A program made the translations under genes and the position numbers. From Marinobacter daqiaonensis (GTDB lineage: Bacteria; Pseudomonadota; Gammaproteobacteria; Pseudomonadales; Oleiphilaceae): 64,000 nt of DNA. Positions within the stretch are counted from its first letter, which is position 1. Every line of letters begins with the position of its first letter. Of this stretch, positions 60,283-64,000 are shown one piece after another. Under the pieces are notes generated by a model. That model made no database searches. It was not told where the DNA came from and saw only the letters and a list, made by a program, of their open reading frames with translations. Where the stretch lies: positions 186,001-250,000 of the forward strand of contig NZ_FOYW01000002.1 in assembly GCF_900115285.1 (NCBI RefSeq), in the 5' to 3' direction.

Positions 60283-60320
60283 AAAAAGCCCCGGCTGTCA
60301 CAGGCGACCGGGGCTTTTTT
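60283..60320. terminator. Bidirectional terminator between SDR and dacB
   Basis: AAAAAGCCCCGG and CCGGGGCTTTTTT form a long perfect stem around a 13-base loop, with A-run and T-run tails on the two sides. It can terminate both the plus-strand SDR cassette and the convergent dacB transcript. Confidence 0.95.
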
Positions 60321-60337
60321 GTGTCCGTGCCGGTGGT

Positions 60338-61855
60338 TCAGTTCGCCTTGGAGAGAGCCGTACCGGTGGGCGGATTGCGGTGCAGGGAATGCAGGACCTT
60401 GTCCAGCAGACTCTGACCCTGCCAGGCAGGAGAATGGTTGACGATCCCCACCACGGCCCAGGTCGTGTTGTTGGCGTCCCGCGTGAAGCCGGCAACCGAA
60501 CGCACGTCCTGCAGTAAACCGGTCTTGATCCGGCCCATGCCTTCCATGCCGAGGTTACGAAGCCGCCGGGCCATGGTGCCATCCATTGCGGTGAGGGGCA
60601 TGGAGGTCATCAGGTCGGAGCCAAAAGGACTCTGCCAGGCGTGGGTCAGAATCTGGGACACCTGACGAGCGGTCAGGCGGGCATGACGCGAAAGCCCGCT
60701 GCCGTTGTCGATAACCATGCCTTGGGTATCGACACCCTTGTCCTCGAGCCAGTCGTAAATGGCGCGAATGCCGGACACCCGGTCGTCGTTGTCCCCAGGA
60801 TGGCGGCTGCTGGCGCCAAGGGACAGCAGTAGCTGGCGGGCCATGACATTACTGCTCCACTTGTTGATGTCCCGCACCATGTCGACCAGGTCCGGTGAGA
60901 TGGTGGTGGCAATCAGCCGTCCCTCGGGGGGTGTGATGCCATGGCGCCAGCCCCCGGTCACTGTACCTCCCATTTCCTGCCACAGGGAAAGGATCAGCTC
61001 GGCGCTGTACCGGTCATGGGGCAGCATGGAGAGATAGGTGCTGGCCTGACAGCCCCGGGGCAGCTTTCCCTCAACCCGGACGGTAACCCGGCCCTGGTTA
61101 TCGAAGGCCGGTGTCCAGCTGAGAGCGTTGCGGCTGGGGCAGGGGCCCTCGCGGGTGGCGGTTATCCGGTTGTCCACGGTCACTGAAGGCAGTGCGGGAC
61201 TGACCCAGGACCGGACCCCCCGCTCGTCCGAGCGGGCCTGGAAATGCAGCAGGTTGAAGTTGGTCAGAACCGCAGAGGGTTCCACCAGAAACGGCCGATA
61301 AGGATTGTTGCCATTGTCATGGAAGGTGGGCAGGCCTTCCGGCAGCAGGAACACATGACCGTCGAGGACGAGGTCACCGTCTATTGTGCGCACGCCCATG
61401 CCCCGGATGTCCCGCAGAGCCGACCAGATGCGCTCCATGGTCAGCTTCGGGTCGCCGCCGAACTCGATGTATAGATCACCCTTGAGCGTGTCTCCGGCAA
61501 GCAGTCCATCGGTCACGAAGCGGGTGGTCCAGCGGTGGTTCGGTCCCAAGAGTTCCAGGCCGGCATAGGTGGTCAGCACCTTCATGATGGAGCCCGGGCT
61601 CATCTGCGTATCGGCGTTGATGAACTGTTCGATCCCCGGACCATTCAGGGGGATGGCTGCCACACTCAGGCCTTTCTGGTCTTCCAGGGACTGTTCGGCG
61701 AAAACCCTTACCTGTCCGCCCCAGAGTCTGGGCTCGGTCGACGCAGCCGAAGCTGCCGAAGCCAGGGTTGTAACAAGGCCAGCGGAAATGAGTGCCATCC
61801 CGACAGTGCGCGTCAGGGCTCTGAAAGTGCTTCCGAGGAAACGATGCTGCCGCAT
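60338..61855 (-). CDS. dacB: D-alanyl-D-alanine carboxypeptidase/endopeptidase (PBP4)
   Basis: This periplasmic class C penicillin-binding protein trims and hydrolyses peptidoglycan cross-links. From ATG 61855 the product has 505 residues: a signal peptide (MRQHRFLGSTFR, hydrophobic core, cleavage near ASAAS), SxxK as SIMK with Ser89, SxN as SSN in NKWSSNVMARQ, and KTG in RIKTGLLQDV. The frame extends 34 codons further, but that part lacks a signal sequence. PBP4 is somewhat larger than PBP5-type enzymes, which fits. Confidence 0.93.
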   Translation of the reverse strand: MRQHRFLGSTFRALTRTVGMALISAGLVTTLASAASAASTEPRLWGGQVRVFAEQSLEDQKGLSVAAIPLNGPGIEQFINADTQMSPGSIMKVLTTYAGLELLGPNHRWTTRFVTDGLLAGDTLKGDLYIEFGGDPKLTMERIWSALRDIRGMGVRTIDGDLVLDGHVFLLPEGLPTFHDNGNNPYRPFLVEPSAVLTNFNLLHFQARSDERGVRSWVSPALPSVTVDNRITATREGPCPSRNALSWTPAFDNQGRVTVRVEGKLPRGCQASTYLSMLPHDRYSAELILSLWQEMGGTVTGGWRHGITPPEGRLIATTISPDLVDMVRDINKWSSNVMARQLLLSLGASSRHPGDNDDRVSGIRAIYDWLEDKGVDTQGMVIDNGSGLSRHARLTARQVSQILTHAWQSPFGSDLMTSMPLTAMDGTMARRLRNLGMEGMGRIKTGLLQDVRSVAGFTRDANNTTWAVVGIVNHSPAWQGQSLLDKVLHSLHRNPPTGTALSKAN

Positions 61856-62045
61856 TCCGCAAGTATCCGTTCTGTTGGTTTTGTGCGTGCCGGGGGGCAG
61901 GCTGCTGATTAAGGAATAGTCATAGTTACGATAGCCCATTTTACGCTCCGCGACCATGCTCCCAGGCTATACATAACGTTAAAAAATGACAGCAGCCTGC
62001 CGGAAATAAAGCGATTTTGTCACTGGAGGTAACGGAGTGTTTCCC

Positions 62046-62239
62046 CTAGTGTCCCGTTTGGTTAATTCGCTGACCTACTGCGTGTCGCCGGGGCCTCGGG
62101 CCAAGGCGGCAGTCCGCCGGTGTGGTGGTTCCGCATCAAGGGCTGGCAACACCGGCCAGGGGCCCCAGCGTCGCGCCCTTCGGGAGCCAACGCTCTCAGT
62201 GGCTCAGCAGATCAGCGAATTAACCAAACGGGACACTAG
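62046..62239. mobile_element. MITE-like element, copy C (194 bp)
   Basis: The element is bounded by CTAG on both sides and has 35-bp terminal inverted repeats matching at 33 positions, beginning CTAGTGTCCCGTTTGGTTAA. The interior of about 124 bp is GC-rich and non-coding. It lies in the 465-bp region between the divergent dacB and GFA genes. CTAG at both ends suggests insertion at a CTAG or TA target, as known for IS630- and IS5-group transposases; the parent element is not in the window. The remaining 190 bp upstream of dacB holds no clear gene. Confidence 0.85.
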
Positions 62240-62320
62240 TGGATGTGGAGGTAAGCCGGCCTTGCTAGAATGGCGCGACAGGAGTTTGCCAACAGGATTC
62301 AAATCAAGGGGTTATCTTTT

Positions 62321-62734
62321 ATGCTGACCGGTCAGTGTCTTTGCGGCGGTATTACATTCCAGTACACGGGGCCTCTGGGGCCCATCGACCTCTGCCACTG
62401 CAGTCAGTGCCGCCGTGCTCACGGCAGTGCCTTTTCCGCCAGTGCACCGGTACAGAAGATGCACCTCAGCTTCACCAGTGGCGAGGCACTGGTCACTGAA
62501 TACGAATCCCGGCCCGGCAAGTACCGGGGCTTCTGTGGGCGCTGCGGCAGTCAGCTGTACAGCCGGCTGGACGCCATCCCGGGCATTCTGAGGCTCAGGG
62601 TGGGCGTTATCAACGAGCCCCTGGGGAAGGGCCCCTCGGCCCATGTCTACACCGGATCCAAATCCGACTGGTTCACCATCACCGACGACCTGCCCCAGTA
62701 TGAGAAGACCCAACGGACCAACGACCCTCACTGA
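62321..62734 (+). CDS. GFA family (glutathione-dependent formaldehyde-activating-like) protein
   Basis: The 137-residue protein has the zinc-binding Cys pattern of the GFA/CENP-V family: CLCGG, CHCSQCRRAHGSAF and CGRCGSQLYSR. Members bind zinc and some bind glutathione or S-hydroxymethylglutathione, but most have no proven activity. ATG 62321 follows AAGGGG. Its 3' end overlaps that of the sugar dehydrogenase gene by 7 bp on the opposite strand. Confidence 0.88.
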   Translation: MLTGQCLCGGITFQYTGPLGPIDLCHCSQCRRAHGSAFSASAPVQKMHLSFTSGEALVTEYESRPGKYRGFCGRCGSQLYSRLDAIPGILRLRVGVINEPLGKGPSAHVYTGSKSDWFTITDDLPQYEKTQRTNDPH

Positions 62735-63846
62735 GCCGGAACAATCCGGATGACCCGTCCGTCGGGGGCGTCTGTTAGTAACCAGAGGTGACCATCCGGC
62801 CCCATCGCGACGTCCCGGATACGCTCGTCGAAGCCGGTCAGCAGGTCTTCTTCATTGGTGACTTCGGTGCCATCGAACTCCAGGCGAACCAATTTTCGCA
62901 TTTTCAGCGCCCCCACAAACAGGTCACCCCGCCACTGGGGAAAGTCGTCACCGGTGTAGAACGCCATACCAGAAGGGGCGATGGATGGGTCCCAGTAATG
63001 GAGAGGCTGGGCCATGCCTTCCTTTCTGGTCCTGTCGGTAATAGGCACACCGCTGTAGTCGATGCCATAGGTGATTTCGGGCCAGCCGTAGTTGGTTCCC
63101 GCTTCGATGATATTGATCTCATCACCGCCGCGGGGCCCGTGTTCGTGGCTCCAGATGGCACCGGTTTCCGGATGCAGCGTCATTCCCTGGATGTTTCTGT
63201 TGCCCTTGGTATAAAGGGTGGGGCTGGCGTCTTCCCGGTCCAGGAAGGGATTGTCATCGGGGACCTCGCCCTGCAGCGTAATGCGGTGGACTCCCCCTGC
63301 ATCGTCACTGAAATCCTGGGCCCGGTCCTTCCGTCCGCGGTCACCCACCGCGATATACAGGTAGCCGTCGTCGGGGATCGCCATGCGGCCGGCAAAATGA
63401 CGGCTGGTGCTGGAGCGGGGCTCTGCCTCGAAGATGACCGTGACGTTGTGAAGGCGACGGTCCCTGTACTCGCCCCGTGCCACCCGGGTGGTCATGCCCG
63501 CTCCGTTCCGGTGGGCGTAGCTGAGGAACAGGACCCGGTTCTGTTTGAAGTCAGGGTGCAGCTGGAGATCCAGCAGGCCGCCCTGACCGGAAACCACCAG
63601 TTCCGGAACGCCGGACACTGGCTGCTCCACCAGTTCTCCATCCTCGATCACCCGCAAACGGCCCGCCCGCTCCGTCACCAGCTGATGGCCGTCGGGCAGG
63701 AACGCGATGGCCCAGGGATGCTCAAGACCCCGGGCCACGGTTTCCAGCTCGAAGTCAGCCGAGGGCGCTCTGTTCTGGGCAGCGCAGGCCAGAGGCAACA
63801 GGGTCAGGGCAACCGCCGCCATGACTGAAAGCCGGGATCCCAGCAT
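62728..63846 (-). CDS. PQQ-dependent aldose sugar dehydrogenase-like protein
   Basis: The 372-residue exported protein belongs to the soluble glucose dehydrogenase/YliI beta-propeller family: LEHPWAIAFLPDGHQLVTERAG, GGLLDLQLHPDF, SRHFAGRMAIPDDGYLYIAVGDRG, EHGPRGGDEINIIEAGTNYGWP and PSGMAFYTGDDFP. The His and Arg residues of these motifs bind PQQ in the family. ATG 63846 follows AAGGAG at 8 bases and gives a signal peptide; the Cys in LACAAQ might be lipidated but the lipobox is imperfect. PQQ use is inferred, since no PQQ genes are nearby. Confidence 0.88.
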   Translation of the reverse strand: MLGSRLSVMAAVALTLLPLACAAQNRAPSADFELETVARGLEHPWAIAFLPDGHQLVTERAGRLRVIEDGELVEQPVSGVPELVVSGQGGLLDLQLHPDFKQNRVLFLSYAHRNGAGMTTRVARGEYRDRRLHNVTVIFEAEPRSSTSRHFAGRMAIPDDGYLYIAVGDRGRKDRAQDFSDDAGGVHRITLQGEVPDDNPFLDREDASPTLYTKGNRNIQGMTLHPETGAIWSHEHGPRGGDEINIIEAGTNYGWPEITYGIDYSGVPITDRTRKEGMAQPLHYWDPSIAPSGMAFYTGDDFPQWRGDLFVGALKMRKLVRLEFDGTEVTNEEDLLTGFDERIRDVAMGPDGHLWLLTDAPDGRVIRIVPAQ

Positions 63847-63932
63847 CTTCGGACTCCTTTTCTGAAAAGCTTGCGAATTGACTACGGGGCTATCCATAGC
63901 ATAGTTCAGTCCCGGAACGGCGCCGGTCAATT

Positions 63933-63951
63933 GAAAATGAGAATCTAATGC
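63933..63951. promoter_or_regulatory. Possible Fur box at the right edge
   Basis: GAAAATGAGAATCTAATGC matches the 19-bp Fur consensus at about 12 positions, mainly in the left half. It lies 87 bp upstream of the sugar dehydrogenase start. The gene to the right is outside the window. This is a weak match by eye. Confidence 0.25.
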
Positions 63952-64000
63952 ATTAATGTCGGTGTGTATCAGGGGGTGTGCTCTTCGGACCGGGAGGCCC

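Overview
The window is a 64 kb, GC-rich, gene-dense chromosomal segment of a gammaproteobacterium. It is most consistent with Marinobacter or a close marine relative. The reasons are the pseudomonad-like gene orders (rpoE-mucABCD, lepA-lepB-rnc-era-recO-pdxJ, gacS/barA beside cysM-rlmD-relA-mazG), a wax-ester-type fatty acyl-CoA reductase beside acetyl-CoA synthetase, and Pseudomonas-like REP palindromes. Taxonomy is inferred from gene content, not from a search. No rRNA, tRNA, prophage, CRISPR array or complete insertion sequence was recognised.

Layout. 1-9.9 kb: end of lysS, ung, a minus-strand block (nadB, sdhE, ygfX, ygfZ, an HDOD gene), then the divergent envelope-stress operon rpoE/algU-mucA-mucB-rseC-mucD. 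10-19.2 kb: a CHASE-PAS-GGDEF-EAL protein, then lepA, lepB, a DUF4845 gene, rnc, era, recO and pdxJ. 19.2-28 kb: the hybrid kinase BarA/GacS facing cysM-rlmD-relA-mazG. 28-34.5 kb: two small paralogous proteins with a ribbon-helix-helix look, ppc, a YbaK-HDOD fusion, adk and tsaB. 34.5-40 kb: a small unknown gene, rsmJ, plsB (minus), nudC and murI. 40-45.3 kb: a signalling cluster of REC-PAS-GGDEF-EAL regulator, HDOD-histidine kinase and a divergent MinD/ParA-like ATPase. 45.6-50.2 kb: fatty acyl-CoA reductase, acs and a LuxR-type response regulator of the ErdR/CrbR kind. 50.2-64 kb is more accessory: a lipoprotein, an aminotransferase, several dehydrogenases, a stand-alone EAL protein, a LysR regulator facing an SDR-phosphatase-SDR cassette, dacB, a GFA protein and a PQQ-type sugar dehydrogenase. 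Intergenic repeats concentrate here.

How the genes work together. Most are conserved core functions: translation and rRNA processing, protein export, the stringent response, envelope stress, phospholipid and cofactor synthesis. Cyclic-di-GMP and two-component signalling is well represented, with three GGDEF/EAL proteins, three HDOD proteins, BarA and two response regulators. The most system-like novelty is the 40.1-45.3 kb cluster, where a probable kinase-regulator pair lies divergent from a MinD-like ATPase with a perfect TGTAA-N7-TTACA palindrome between them.

The clearest non-coding finding is a MITE-like element family (90 bp, 194 bp and one relic) with CTAGTGTCCCG ends. One copy supplies the last codons and the stop of murI. 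Other repeats are a 119-bp-period REPIN array, two copies of a CACGGA-rich inverted repeat, and a large hairpin. Several of these lie between the 3' ends of convergent genes.
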